This document shows positions 44,576-54,615 of a stretch of DNA of 64,000 bases, in pieces (positions within the stretch are counted from its first letter, which is position 1; the number at the start of each line of letters is the position of its first letter). Below the pieces are notes generated by a model. It did no database searches. It saw only the letters and a list, made by a program, of their open reading frames with translations, and was not told the origin of the DNA. The stretch lies in NCBI GenBank assembly GCA_030535455.1, contig JAUNJY010000009.1:1-64000 (forward strand), written 5' to 3'. The position numbers and the translations under genes are program-made. The stretch is from a bacterium (lineage in GTDB: Bacteria > Bacillota > Clostridia > Lachnospirales > Lachnospiraceae).

Positions 44576-44668
44576 TTACCTCTTCCTTTCAATACTGATT
44601 ATTTTCTCAGTTATTATTATTTTATGAGTAAATGATTGGCATCATGTCTCTTTAGGACTCTATTTTTC

Positions 44669-45558
44669 CTACCAAAGGTCAAATTTTATTACTATTTCAA
44701 ACATATTCTCCTGCTTCTCTGCTTCAATCGTTCCATTCATCTTTTCTACCAATTCTTTTGTAATGGCTAGGCCAAGTCCGCTTGAGGATTTGCTCCTCGA
44801 AACATCTGCTTTATAGAACCGTTCAAAGATCAGCTCCATATTAATGCTGTCTTCCTCTTTTATATCGTTCTCGCATCGCAATACGGCCTGTCCTTCCTCT
44901 TTTCGAAAGGATATTCGCACCAATGACACCCCATGCACAATGCTGTTCTTCACAATATTCTGGACAATTCGTTGCATCATGCTCTTATTGCATTCCACTT
45001 CTAATGCCTCTTCAGAAAATAAAATATCCGGCTCTATCTTACTCTGCTTAAATTCTTCATAAAATGCAGTCACGCCTTCAAACACAATCTGAGTCATATT
45101 TTCCTTCTGCAGCTCTAATTGGTATCCTTGATCCTGAAGTTTTGTATAGAGAAATAACTCTTCTAAAATTTCTTTGAGTATCTTTGTACGCCCCTTGATT
45201 ATCTCAATATATTTTTCCTGCTGCTCCGGCTCCTGTTCCAGTTCCAAAAGCTGAAGATAGCCATCCATCGAGGTTAACGGCGTCCTGATATCATGAGACA
45301 AGCTTGTGATCGTCTGACGTAAGATGGCATCCTTCTCCATATACCTGCCTACAATCTCTTTTCCCTCTTCATTTAGCTTATTCAGCTCCTCTACAAGCTC
45401 TTTTATTTCTCCAAATGATACTTCTGATGTAACAACATATTTGTCTCATTTTTCCGTATATACGCAATTTGACGACAGATTGCACTAATCTGTCGCCTAT
45501 AAATAATAAAAAATCCTATTAAGATAATATTTATACTAATTGATATTCCTAATACCAT
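44669..45558 (-). pseudogene. histidine kinase (BceS/CprK-like), frameshifted
   Basis: The start at 45558 gives one membrane helix and RRQISAICRQIAYIRKNETN before a stop. The rest is open in another frame from about 45440: VTSEVSFGEIKELVEELNK, then SHDIRTPLTSMDGYLQLLE, an N box (RIVQNIVKNSIVHG) and GLGLAITKELVEKMNG. Joining the frames near 45430-45445 restores a normal small kinase of about 295 residues. Such kinases usually pair with a response regulator and an ABC exporter for lantibiotics; no response regulator is seen. Confidence 0.8.
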
Positions 45559-45561
45559 AAA

Positions 45562-46294
45562 CTAAATAACATCCCTTCGTTCGGTAACCATAATCGTCAG
45601 ACCCGACCAAACGATAAACCATAGTATTCCCACGGTTAACGCATGCATTATAACAGCAGAACTACTCTGGCCAGATATACGGTTGATTGTTCCAACCAAA
45701 AGATAATGATTGATATCAAATCCTTCGATCGATAGTTTTTGATTCATGACTGCAGTAATTAAATACCCGATGCCAGATGCAAACAGTATTCCAAATGCAA
45801 TACTGAAATCAGATTGCTTAAATAACACTGTAATAAAGATGATCAAAACTGAGAATGCCGCCATTAGCAAGAATTGTATCCCGATATATGCTACTCTGTC
45901 AGAAGTAAGTCCAAGAGACGCCTCAGGATACAGAATATTTCCATAAATCACTTCTACTAGTATATAAGCACTTACTAGCATGGCAAGATAGAAAACAACG
46001 ATTCCTATCTTTGAAATAACCAACATTGACTTATGTTTATGCATTCTTCCAATATTCTAATAATGCCGGTTGTGTTCCATCCACTGACTGTGGCGTATTT
46101 ACATAGATACCAAAGCTCATTTGAATACTTTCTTCACTTAGTTCCACCTTATTGCTATTATCATAGGTCGTTGCGCTATCCGATTTTCCCATAGACATAG
46201 AAAATCCTGCAAACATCATAGTCACAAATAATATAATCCAAGCTGCTCTTGTGTGCAGCATTCTATAGAAATCCATCTTTAGTAAATTAATCAT
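45562..46294 (-). pseudogene. ABC-2 permease, frameshifted and shortened
   Basis: The 5' part (46037-46294) encodes MINLLKMDFYRMLHTRAAWI and one helix, then stops after EYWKNA. The 3' part (45562-46044) continues in another frame with KHKSMLVISKIGIVVFYLAM and four more helices. The second helix and loop expected in this family are missing, so there is a deletion as well as a frameshift near 46040. Lies between the ATPase stub and the kinase. Confidence 0.78.
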
Positions 46295-46475
46295 GAAGCA
46301 TACCTCCTGTTAATGATAAATAATAGTTCTCCAATCCTTCAGAAACTGCTCGTATGGATGCCACGTTACACCCTGCAAGGACAAGCTGTTTATTAATGTC
46401 GGAAATTTCATCTATCTTTTCATAAACATATACGGTATTCTGGTCGATTACTTTATACTGTTCAATTGCCATTCG
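46287..46475 (-). pseudogene. ABC transporter ATPase, C-terminal stub
   Basis: Only about 60 residues remain (YVYEKIDEISDINKQLVLAG and SEGLENYYLSLTGG), typical of the end of a lantibiotic-type ABC ATPase. All nucleotide-binding motifs are lost. The stub starts where the glutaminase reading ends (about 46475), so a deletion probably fused the two genes. Its end overlaps the permease start by 8 bp, as in an intact operon. Confidence 0.75.
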
Positions 46476-47401
46476 CTGGTGCTAAACAAATGCAAATCCA
46501 AATGTTTAGAAACATACGCCAAAAGCTCACAGCCTACTTTGCAGTTTCCTTTATCATCTAGTGCCGGTCCATATACGCCTATTCCAAGTTTGGAAGTCGC
46601 AACGCTGACCAATCCGCTTTAACACCACTTTTCGTTGGAATTCCAGTCAAAACAGCAAACTCTCTAGAGCCATCATACATACCGCAGGTTAGCATTATCG
46701 TTTTTACAGTTCTGGCAACCCAACTGCTGATCAGTCTTTCTCCGTTTTCCGGATTTACTCCATCCGTAGCCAAAATAAGTCCAAAATTATCCAGACTTTT
46801 TTGCAAAAACAGTCAGTGAGCACATCTGCGTATAAAATGTAAGACTATCCTCCACATTAGCTTTGATAATTCCTTTACTTTCAAGCAGATATGAGATTGC
46901 TCGATTTCTGGAGCAGTGAGCCATTTCAGACTGAAAACTTTCCATAACCAGACTGATTTGGTCATCCAGGCAAACCTTTTGGGTACACGCCACCATGTCT
47001 TCAAATGAACACTTTTCAAGCAGCATACTGGCAATAGTAATAGCGCCTGAATTTATCATTGAATTAAATGGTCTGTTATGTTTAAGGTCTAGTTCTACCA
47101 ATGAATTAAAAGCTTCCCCAGACGGTTCCATTCCAACAAATTCAAACACATGCTTTACGCCAAATTCTTCTAATGCTTTGCAAAGAGTAATAACCTTGGA
47201 AATGCTCTGTATAGTAAAACGTTCCTCATAATCACCAATGTTATAAAAGCAGCCATCTACTGTATGCAAACAAATTCCCAACTTGTGCTTATCTCGCTTG
47301 GCAATCTCTGGAATATATGTAGAAACATTCCCCTCCGGGATAACTGATTTTCCTATTTCCATAGCCTCTTCTAAAACATCCATAATTCCACGTCTGTTCA
47401 T
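46448..47401 (-). pseudogene. glsA: glutaminase, two frameshifts
   Basis: Three frames together spell a GlsA glutaminase, which converts glutamine to glutamate and ammonia. Frame 1 (47401 to about 46800) has IPEIAKRDKHKLGICLHTVD, then SINS-type MINSGAITI and SEMAHCSRNRAISYLLESKG. Frame 2 (about 46806-46620) has NLD-like LDNFGLILATDGVNPENGER, then MLTCGMYDGSREFAVLTGIPTKSG. Frame 3 (about 46620-46448) has LGIGVYGPALDDKGNCKVGC. The first shift falls at a run of six T (46797-46802), the second near 46616-46622. The C-terminus runs into an ABC ATPase remnant. Confidence 0.85.
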
Positions 47402-47742
47402 GATTTTCTCCTTTCGTATAAAGTGTTACTTACTTTTTCAAAATGATGATTAACTGAGGCTGTTATACATTAGCATCTTCGCCCTACATGCTTTTTACAA
47501 TTTTAGTAAAACTTATTCGTTTTACTAGTATACATGATAGTATGACTATTTTTTCACAGTATAATTAAACCTAATAAGTTATATTTTATTTATAACATGT
47601 CATAAATTTACAAAAAAAGAAAAAATATGTTATTTTTATTTTATGGAATACGTATTTTTTTTACCACAATAATTTAAGGAGGTGACTATTAGTATTATTT
47701 GCTGACACTAACTAAAAAAATTAAGGGAGGATTAAAAACATA
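47402..47742. other. AT-rich intergenic region between divergent units
   Basis: No gene is supported. A strong AAGGAGGTGA at 47667-47676 is followed only by a 7-codon frame, and a second site GGGAGG at 47725-47730 serves the lectin/caspase-like gene. No clear promoter pair is seen. Confidence 0.4.
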
Positions 47743-48895
47743 ATGAAGAGAATAAAAACTATAGCTATAGCGCCATTATGTTAATTACAATTTTGCAAAT
47801 TAATAATTATTTTTCAGTATCAGTTAAAGCAGGAACTAGTGATTTAGCTGGATTGGAATCTGGAACAACCTATTACATAATAAATGTATACACAGGAAAA
47901 TACTTAGATGTACAAGGTGGAACGGATAAGAATGGACAAAATGTCATTGTATACAACTGTATTGGTGGAAATAACCAAAAGTGGAAACTAAAAAGAATTT
48001 CTGGATATATTTATACATTTTTAACTAAGCTATCTAGCGCTAGAGCTATGAATGTTAGTAGTAGCAATATAGATATCAAGAACGATAGTTCCGCAAGCAG
48101 TCAAAAATTTGTATTATCTAGATATACAGATGGAAGATATTATATAAAGTATGGATCAAAATATGTTGTTGTTACTGATGGAAAGAATGTTGGATTATCC
48201 ACATCAACATCGAATGCAAAATGGTCATTTGATGAAGTAACAAAGAGCGATGCAGATATATATGGTTTCAAATACAAAAATGGAAAAATTTTATTCTTTG
48301 ATACTACAGGCTGTTACAGTCAATTTAAGAGTGGCTTCTCTTCTGCTGGATATAGCACTTATGCATTTACAAACAAGCCAGCATCTACTGCATATAATTA
48401 TATGAAGAGCGATTCCATTTTTATATTTTCAGGACATGGTGTATATACAGGGACTAAAGGTACCATAGCTATGGCAACTATAGCTTTTTTTGATAGTAAT
48501 GGTAATTGGCAAAAAACTCCTCTGGTAATTTTGACGGTTACATTACTGCTGACTCTGCAATTAGTTCATGTTGCCCTATTAATAAACTAGCTACAAATCA
48601 ATTAAGTAGTGCTAAATGTATTATGTATGTTGGATGTGGAACTGGCGTAAGTTATAAAGTAGGTAATACAAGCTATAATTTAGTTAGTGCTACATACAAA
48701 AAAGGTGCACATTTTGTTCTTGGAACCGAAGATGAGGTAAAAACAGCCAAAGCATCTGAGTGGATTAATGATTTTTCTTATAAGGCTTCAAAATCAGGAT
48801 CTACTATTGCAGATTGTTTATCATATGCTAACTATTATATTGGAAATATCCCAGTATGTACGGCAGGGGATAAAAATTGTAGACTAAATTATTAG
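47743..48895 (+). pseudogene. secreted ricin-lectin + caspase-like (clan CD) peptidase, two frameshifts
   Basis: The start at 47743 has GGGAGG upstream and encodes the beginning of a signal peptide, but a stop follows after 13 codons. The main body is open in the next frame from 47778: a ricin-type beta-trefoil (about three lobes: NGQNVIVYNCIGGNNQKWKL, SASSQKFVL, SNAKWSF), then SIFIFSGHGVYTG, a catalytic His-Gly motif of clan CD peptidases. After a shift at a run of six A (48511-48516) the third frame supplies ISSCCPINKLATNQLSSAKC then IMYVGCGTG, with the likely catalytic Cys. Repair at both sites gives about 384 residues. Confidence 0.75.
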
Positions 48896-48907
48896 AGGAG
48901 TGGTAAA

Positions 48908-49756
48908 ATGAAAAAAATAAAAAAAGCGAAAGAGTTAGTTTGTGGAGTAGCTATTTTAGCTTGTATATTTTCAGTATCTCAAGTTTATGCAGGACATAAA
49001 AATGATGCAGATAAAGATGGTACACAGGTAAAAAATAGTAGGCAAGTAAAGAACAATGTTTATGTAAGTAAATCGGCAAAAAAAGGAAGAAAGATTACAA
49101 CTAATAAAAAAAATATAGAAGTTTCCTATGAAGAAACACAAGTTGTAGACAAAAATCTTATAACAAATGAAGATAATAAACAATATGGAGAGTATGATAT
49201 ATATCACGATACCGATAATAATGAATATATTTATTTATCTGGTACTGATGAATATTGTGGCTTTAGAAAGAGTAACATTGGTTCTTCAGAATTAAAAATA
49301 AAAATCAATGAGTCTAAAGCAAAAGATATTGCAAAAAAATATTTAAGCACTATTGTAACTAATGATAAAGGCTATCAACTAAGCCAAGTAGTGTATCAAG
49401 AATGGGGATATTATTATGATATCACATTTAATTTATACACTAATGGAATAAAAACAGATGAGGAAATTCATATTTGGGTTAATACGGAGGGAGATGTAAT
49501 CTCGTACTCTAACTTAATGAATGGATGTTACACTGATGTCTCCGTTGATCGTTCTAAGGTTACTAAGATGGTAAATGATACAGAGAATAAGATTAAGAAA
49601 GAACTGGTTGGAAATGAATATTCCATTGATAATCAATGCTTAACTTATACGGAAGATGGAACACTTGCATTAGAAACAACATATTCATATTTTATTACAG
49701 ATGGAGTTAATAAGATGTCGTATGAAGATGCTATAGTAACTCCTGTAGAAGAATAG
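48908..49756 (+). CDS. secreted protein of unknown function, PepSY/YcdB-like
   Basis: 282 residues. A signal peptide (MKKIKKAKELVCGVAILACI, then ending QVYAG) is followed by a very Lys/Asn-rich region and a domain with KINESKAKDIAKKYLSTIV and HIWVNTEGDVISYSN, which recalls PepSY/YcdB-type propeptide-like folds. Such domains often inhibit or escort secreted proteases, and the gene upstream encodes a (broken) secreted peptidase-like protein 12 bp away. AT-rich codons. Family assignment is tentative. Confidence 0.6.
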   Translation: MKKIKKAKELVCGVAILACIFSVSQVYAGHKNDADKDGTQVKNSRQVKNNVYVSKSAKKGRKITTNKKNIEVSYEETQVVDKNLITNEDNKQYGEYDIYHDTDNNEYIYLSGTDEYCGFRKSNIGSSELKIKINESKAKDIAKKYLSTIVTNDKGYQLSQVVYQEWGYYYDITFNLYTNGIKTDEEIHIWVNTEGDVISYSNLMNGCYTDVSVDRSKVTKMVNDTENKIKKELVGNEYSIDNQCLTYTEDGTLALETTYSYFITDGVNKMSYEDAIVTPVEE

Positions 49757-49760
49757 GCTT

Positions 49761-50495
49761 ATGGTGAAACATATGAGAAAAAAAATACTTAGCAGAAAAG
49801 GGATCATCCTATTAGTGTGTATTACAATAGCAATAATTATTGTATCTATTTACACAAAATTAAAAGATGATTCCTTTTTTATTAATGAAAAAAATGTAAA
49901 ATCTATTGATGTAAATATTGTTGGAGAATTACAGCAAGCTTATTATTGCAAAGATCCCAAATTTACCGTTGTTGAAGCAAGTAACATACAATATATTCTG
50001 GATACTATAAAATCAAATGAAGATAAAAATCAAAAGAAGTATGATCAATATACAACTGCAGCAGTGGAGTATGCAATTACTATTAATTTAAAAGATGATA
50101 GTACTCAAAAGTATACTTTAAAGGCATATCAATTAAGTACAGCTAACTTTATGTCGGAAGTATTATCATCAAAAGAAGTAGTGCAGCAGATCAGGACACC
50201 TTTTACCATTGATACTTCTGTAATTAGTAAAGTTGAATTTTATTATTGGGAAGATGAAAATGCAGAAAAAGCAAAGAGTGAGGTTATAGAAGATAATCGT
50301 ACAATTGAGAATATACTTCAAATAGCTAAGCTTAATGTACTGTCTGATGCAAACAAATCTATGGAAAGTACGAAATGTGGCTTTGTATGTTCAGACAGTA
50401 GTGGTACTGCGATATTAGTTCTTAACGTTTACTCTGGTATGGAGGGGTATAACGATTTACTAAAGATAAAACCACTAATAAAAAACTATGTTTAA
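49761..50495 (+). CDS. membrane-anchored extracytoplasmic protein, unknown function
   Basis: 244 residues (or 240 from the second Met). One N-terminal membrane helix (GIILLVCITIAIIIVSIYT) is followed by an acidic soluble domain with FTVVEASNIQYILDTIKSNE and AITINLKDDSTQKYTLKAY, resembling small surface proteins that lie beside YcdB-like genes. Starts 4 bp after the previous gene; same AT-rich composition. I do not recognise the family. Confidence 0.65.
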   Translation: MVKHMRKKILSRKGIILLVCITIAIIIVSIYTKLKDDSFFINEKNVKSIDVNIVGELQQAYYCKDPKFTVVEASNIQYILDTIKSNEDKNQKKYDQYTTAAVEYAITINLKDDSTQKYTLKAYQLSTANFMSEVLSSKEVVQQIRTPFTIDTSVISKVEFYYWEDENAEKAKSEVIEDNRTIENILQIAKLNVLSDANKSMESTKCGFVCSDSSGTAILVLNVYSGMEGYNDLLKIKPLIKNYV

Positions 50496-50530
50496 TGGAT
50501 AGTGTACTGGTTAGATATATCGCTTGGTTA

Positions 50531-50556
50531 GGCAAGGGAGTCGCCACTCCCTTGTC
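50531..50556 (+). terminator. terminator of the secreted-protein operon
   Basis: GGCAAGGGAGT pairs with ACTCCCTTGTC and is followed by TTTGCTATT. The following 50557-50800 stretch contains only a short hairpin repeat (TGATACGGTTCTGCGTAT, 50644-50661) that recurs at 51349-51366. Confidence 0.65.
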
Positions 50557-50804
50557 TTTGCTATTGTCTAATCCAGAGTAATTAAACACATTTTATCAGT
50601 AATTTTATTTTAATAACTTACCAACCCGTACGCCCCTACTTGTGATACGGTTCTGCGTATCTATACTAAAGGAGAGTCATAATTTCAAGTATATACTCAT
50701 TTATTACAACGCTATATCATTTCAACCTTCTCCCTGATAACATATATGTAACCAAGTAATATTACATAGAATCTGCTTTTAGTTTCTTGAAAGTAGGTGA
50801 TTCT

Positions 50805-50894
50805 ATGAACAAAATAGAACTGCTCACATTGCTATTAGTGCTTTGTAGTTTCTTTGAAATTATTATTGCACTGATATCCTTAGCATTAAGATAA
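50805..50894 (+). CDS. 29-residue hydrophobic peptide, possible type I toxin
   Basis: The peptide begins MNKIELLTLLLVLCSFFEII and ends ALISLALR: almost entirely one membrane helix. A good ribosome site (GTAGGTGA) lies 5 bp upstream. Its length and LISLAL end recall the small holin-like or TxpA/BsrG-type toxins of Firmicutes, which are silenced by an antisense RNA. No antisense promoter could be assigned with confidence. A hairpin at 50970-50998 may end the transcript. Confidence 0.5.
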   Translation: MNKIELLTLLLVLCSFFEIIIALISLALR

Positions 50895-50969
50895 TTAGCA
50901 TACTCTAAAAGGATAGGTATTTAATAATGTGGGGCCTACAAAAGCATAATTCTTTGTAATGTTCTTGGT

Positions 50970-50998
50970 AGGGCAAGAGAGGTACATCTCCCTTGCCC
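50970..50998. terminator. hairpin, probable bidirectional terminator
   Basis: GGGCAAGaGAG pairs with CTCcCTTGCCC, followed on the plus strand by TTATTATT. It separates the small peptide from a convergent membrane-protein gene. Confidence 0.5.
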
Positions 50999-51029
50999 TT
51001 ATTATTGACAATTTTTATAATATCAAACA

Positions 51030-51329
51030 CTATAATAACATTGTTAAACCGACAATCATTATTGCCTGGAAACATGGCCCAAATAACAACGATAATATAT
51101 TTACCATTATCTCATTTATCTTTTTCATCTTTCCTATTTCATCTACCGCATATAGCAAATCAGACTCTTGCTTCTTTAAGTACTTAATATACTCCTGCAG
51201 AACACTAAAAATAATACAACATAAAAAAACAATGCTGCTTCTACAAAACAAATTTGATATATTATCGGCAAGTAAAAATATTAAACCTAAAACTACATAA
51301 TAAAATATGTTTCTTTTGTATTTATTCAT
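51030..51329 (-). CDS. small membrane protein of unknown function
   Basis: 99 residues from Met at 51329 (GGAG 7 bp upstream); an in-frame upstream ATG at 51392 lacks a site. Two or three membrane helices (YVVLGLIFLLADNISNLF, SIVFLCCIIFSVLQEYI and a C-terminal LFGPCFQAIMIVGLTMLL) with a charged loop EIGKMKKINEIM. Family not recognised. Confidence 0.6.
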   Translation of the reverse strand: MNKYKRNIFYYVVLGLIFLLADNISNLFCRSSIVFLCCIIFSVLQEYIKYLKKQESDLLYAVDEIGKMKKINEIMVNILSLLFGPCFQAIMIVGLTMLL

Positions 51330-51395
51330 TTTTGTTCTCCACTTACTTATGATACGGTTCTCCGTAACAATTCCTAAATAAATTCCAACCATAAT

Positions 51396-51444
51396 AAAAA
51401 GATTACATACCCCGGGCGATTTGCAAGGGGCATGTAATCTTTTT
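51396..51444 (-). terminator. terminator of the aspS operon
   Basis: AAAAAGATTACATACCCC (51396-51413) pairs with GGGGcATGTAATCTTTTT (51427-51444). It marks the end of the housekeeping operon. Confidence 0.88.
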
Positions 51445-51453
51445 CAATTAATC

Positions 51454-53253
51454 TTATTCTTCTACTTCTTCAGTAGCTTCGATATTGATTTTTAATTCTT
51501 CTAATTGCGCTTCATCAACTGGAGCTGGTGCATTTGTCATAAGATCAGATGCATCTTTTACTTTAGGGAATGCAATTACGTCACGGATAGAATCGCAGTG
51601 AGCCATGATCATAACTAAACGATCAAGACCGTAAGCTAAACCAGCGTGTGGTGGAACACCATATTTGAATGCATTTAATAAGAATCCAAATTGATCGTAA
51701 GCTTGTTCTTTTGTGAAACCTAATTTATTTAACATAAGTTCTTGAATGTCATCTTGGTGAATTCTTACGCTACCACCACCGATTTCAGTACCGTTAAGTA
51801 CGATATCGTAAGCTTTTGCACGAACTGCTCCAAGATCAGTTTCAAGAAGGTGAAGATCTTCTTCCATAGGCATTGTGAATGGGTGATGCATTGCAAGGAA
51901 TCTTCCTTGTTCTTCAGACCATTCAAATTGAGGGAATTCAGTAACCCATAAGAATTTGAATACGTTTTTGTCAAGAAGGTCAAGTTGTCTTGCGATTTCT
52001 AAACGAAGTGCGCCAAGAACATCCCAAACTACTTTATTTTTGTCTGCAGCGAATAATAATAAGTCGCCTGGTTTACCATCCATAGCTTTGATTAAGCCAG
52101 CCATTTCTTCTTCAGTCATGAACTTAGCAAAGCTTGATTTGATAGAACCATCTTCTTGCAATGCGATATAAGCTAAACCTTTTGCACCGTAAGTCTTAGC
52201 GAAGTCTACTAATGCATCGATTTTCTTTCTTGGCATAGCGCCTTGTCCTTCCGCATTGATACCGCGAACGGAACCACCGTTTTCTAAAGCACCTTTGAAT
52301 ACTACGAATTCAGAGTCTTTTACAACTTCTGAAACATCTTTTAATTCCATACCGAAACGAAGGTCTGGCTTATCAGAACCGTAACGGTCCATAGCTTCTT
52401 GCCAAGTCATTCTTTGGATTGGTAATTCAACATCTACATTTAATACTTCTTTGAATAATCTTTGTAATAAACGTTCGTTTACTTCAAGTACGTCTTCCAC
52501 ATCTACGAAAGATAATTCCATATCGATTTGTGTGAATTCTGGCTGACGATCAGCACGTAAATCTTCATCTCTAAAGCATTTAGCAAGTTGGAAGTAACGG
52601 TCATAACCGGAACACATTAATAACTGCTTGAATAACTGTGGAGATTGTGGAAGTGCATAGAAGCTACCTGGGTGTACACGGCTTGGTACGATGTAATCTC
52701 TAGCGCCTTCTGGAGTAGATTTAATAAGCATTGGAGTTTCAATTTCAAGGAAACCTTCTTCTGCTAAGAATTGACGAGTAAGTGTTGCCACTTGGCTTCT
52801 CATCATCATGTTTCTTTGAAGATCTGGTCTTCTAAGATCAAGGTAACGATATTTTAAACGAAGATCGTCTTTTGTTTTAGAGTTTTCTTCAATTGGGAAA
52901 GGTGGTGTTTCGGATTCAGAAAGAATACGAAGGTCAGTTGCAACAACTTCGATCGCACCTGTCTTTAAGTTATCATTTGTTGCCCCAGAACGTGCTTCTA
53001 CTTTACCCACTACTGCTACAACGAATTCACTTCTTAATTTACCAGCTTTTTCGAAAACTTCTGGATTTACAGAACTTTCTTCGAAGATTACTTGGATGAT
53101 ACCAGAACGGTCTCTTAAATCTAAGAATACTAATCCACCTTTATTACGGTTCTTTTGAACCCATCCCATTAACGTTACTTCTTTGCCGATTTCAGCTGCA
53201 GTAACTTCAGTACATCTATGGCTTCTGTGTAAGCCCTTCATTGATTCTGCCAT
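51454..53253 (-). CDS. aspS: aspartyl-tRNA synthetase
   Basis: 599 residues, the bacterial length. An N-terminal OB-fold (LMGWVQKNRNKGGLVFLDLRD) binds the anticodon, then the class II motifs FLEIETPMLIKSTPEGARDY (motif 1), CFRDEDLRADRQPEFTQID (motif 2) and GLAYGLDRLVMIM (motif 3). A GAD insertion domain lies between. It charges tRNA-Asp. It is 53 bp after hisS. Confidence 0.98.
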   Translation of the reverse strand: MAESMKGLHRSHRCTEVTAAEIGKEVTLMGWVQKNRNKGGLVFLDLRDRSGIIQVIFEESSVNPEVFEKAGKLRSEFVVAVVGKVEARSGATNDNLKTGAIEVVATDLRILSESETPPFPIEENSKTKDDLRLKYRYLDLRRPDLQRNMMMRSQVATLTRQFLAEEGFLEIETPMLIKSTPEGARDYIVPSRVHPGSFYALPQSPQLFKQLLMCSGYDRYFQLAKCFRDEDLRADRQPEFTQIDMELSFVDVEDVLEVNERLLQRLFKEVLNVDVELPIQRMTWQEAMDRYGSDKPDLRFGMELKDVSEVVKDSEFVVFKGALENGGSVRGINAEGQGAMPRKKIDALVDFAKTYGAKGLAYIALQEDGSIKSSFAKFMTEEEMAGLIKAMDGKPGDLLLFAADKNKVVWDVLGALRLEIARQLDLLDKNVFKFLWVTEFPQFEWSEEQGRFLAMHHPFTMPMEEDLHLLETDLGAVRAKAYDIVLNGTEIGGGSVRIHQDDIQELMLNKLGFTKEQAYDQFGFLLNAFKYGVPPHAGLAYGLDRLVMIMAHCDSIRDVIAFPKVKDASDLMTNAPAPVDEAQLEELKINIEATEEVEE

Positions 53254-53306
53254 TACAGATTCTCCTTTGAAATAAAATTATTATTTTTATTACTTTTAAG
53301 TATTCC

Positions 53307-54554
53307 TTATTTACCGAAATACTTTACAATATCATCAATAGACATTTCCACTTGATCATGAGTTTCCATGTTCTTAATTGTTGCTGTATTGGAAGCGATT
53401 TCATCTGCACCTAAGATTACTGTGTTAAGAGCACCGATCTTATTTGCATATTTCATTTGCGCTTTAACGCTTCTGTCAAGGTAATCTGTTTCAACAACGA
53501 TCCCTTGGTGACGAAGATCTGTTACGATCTTATAAGCTTTCCCTTTTGCTTCTTTTCCTAAGATACCAACATATAATTGTGGTTTAGGCTCTGCTTCTAA
53601 TTCTACACCTTCTTGGTCTAAGAAGTAAATGATACGTTCAAGACCCATACCGAAACCAACGCTTGGCATATCTTGTTTTCCATCGATTTCTTTTACAAGA
53701 CCATCGTAACGGCCACCACCACATAATGTGAAGCCATCTTTGTTAACGAATTCAAATACAGTCTTAGTGTAGTAATCAAGACCACGAACGATACCTGTAT
53801 CGATTTCAAATGGAATGTTAAGCTCTGTTAAAAGTGCTTGTAATTCTTCGAAATGTTCTCTACATTCGTCATCAAGGTACTCAACTGTTCTTGGAGCATC
53901 TTTTACAATTTCTTTACAAGCTGGGTTCTTACAGTCGATAACACGTAATGGATTTTTTTCCATACGTTCTAAGCATGTACCACATAAGCATTCTTTATGA
54001 GTGTTAAGGTATGCTTGTAATGCATCGTTGTAAGTCTTACGGCAGTTTGGACAGCCAATGCTGTTAATGTGTAATTTTGCATCGCTTAAGCCTAATTCTT
54101 TAATGAAAGTAGTGATTAAAGTGATTAATTCTACTTCTGCAAGTGGGCTCTTGCTTCCTACAAATTCAACACCGAATTGGTGATGTTGACGTAAACGTCC
54201 ACTTTGTGGCTGTTCGTAACGGAATGCTGGTGTTACGTAGAATAATTTTGTAGGTTGAGCTTCTGCATATAAGCTGTTTTCAAGGAATGCACGGATTGCA
54301 CCTGCAGTACCTTCTGGTTTTAATGTAATGCTTCTGTTTCCTTTGTCTTCGAATGTGTACATTTCTTTTTGTACAACGTCAGTCGTTTCACCTACACCAC
54401 GTTGGAAAAGAACAGTATGTTCGAATACAGGAGTAATAATTTCTTTTATATTATAGGCTTTACAAAGTTCTCTGGCTTTTGCTTCAATTACAGTTCTTTT
54501 ATGCATATTAGCACCATACCAGTCTTGTGTTCCTTTTGGTCTTTGAGTAATCAT
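53307..54554 (-). CDS. hisS: histidyl-tRNA synthetase
   Basis: 415 residues. Class II core: [20 protein letters not shown] (motif 1), [20 protein letters not shown] (motif 2), the His-specific [16 protein letters not shown] block and GFGMGLERI (motif 3). The C-terminal anticodon-binding domain is present. It charges tRNA-His. No T-box leader fits in the 60 bp upstream. Confidence 0.98.
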   Translation of the reverse strand: MITQRPKGTQDWYGANMHKRTVIEAKARELCKAYNIKEIITPVFEHTVLFQRGVGETTDVVQKEMYTFEDKGNRSITLKPEGTAGAIRAFLENSLYAEAQPTKLFYVTPAFRYEQPQSGRLRQHHQFGVEFVGSKSPLAEVELITLITTFIKELGLSDAKLHINSIGCPNCRKTYNDALQAYLNTHKECLCGTCLERMEKNPLRVIDCKNPACKEIVKDAPRTVEYLDDECREHFEELQALLTELNIPFEIDTGIVRGLDYYTKTVFEFVNKDGFTLCGGGRYDGLVKEIDGKQDMPSVGFGMGLERIIYFLDQEGVELEAEPKPQLYVGILGKEAKGKAYKIVTDLRHQGIVVETDYLDRSVKAQMKYANKIGALNTVILGADEIASNTATIKNMETHDQVEMSIDDIVKYFGK

Positions 54555-54615
54555 AATCTTTCCTCCTATTTTCTTGTAAAAATCTATCTAAAAATTTTCA
54601 CTATTTATATTTTAT

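Noticed and set aside
47667..47700. Leader peptide after AAGGAGGTGA upstream of the lectin gene
   Set aside because: The frame is only seven codons with no regulatory residues; probably chance or a relic.
48506..48590. Programmed -1 frameshift in the lectin/peptidase gene
   Set aside because: The A run permits slippage, but an additional frameshift breaks the signal peptide and neighbouring genes are also broken, so decay or sequence error is simpler.
53255..54615. T-box leaders before aspS and hisS
   Set aside because: Only 53 and about 60 bp separate the genes, and no T-box sequence (TGGNACCGCG-like) is present.
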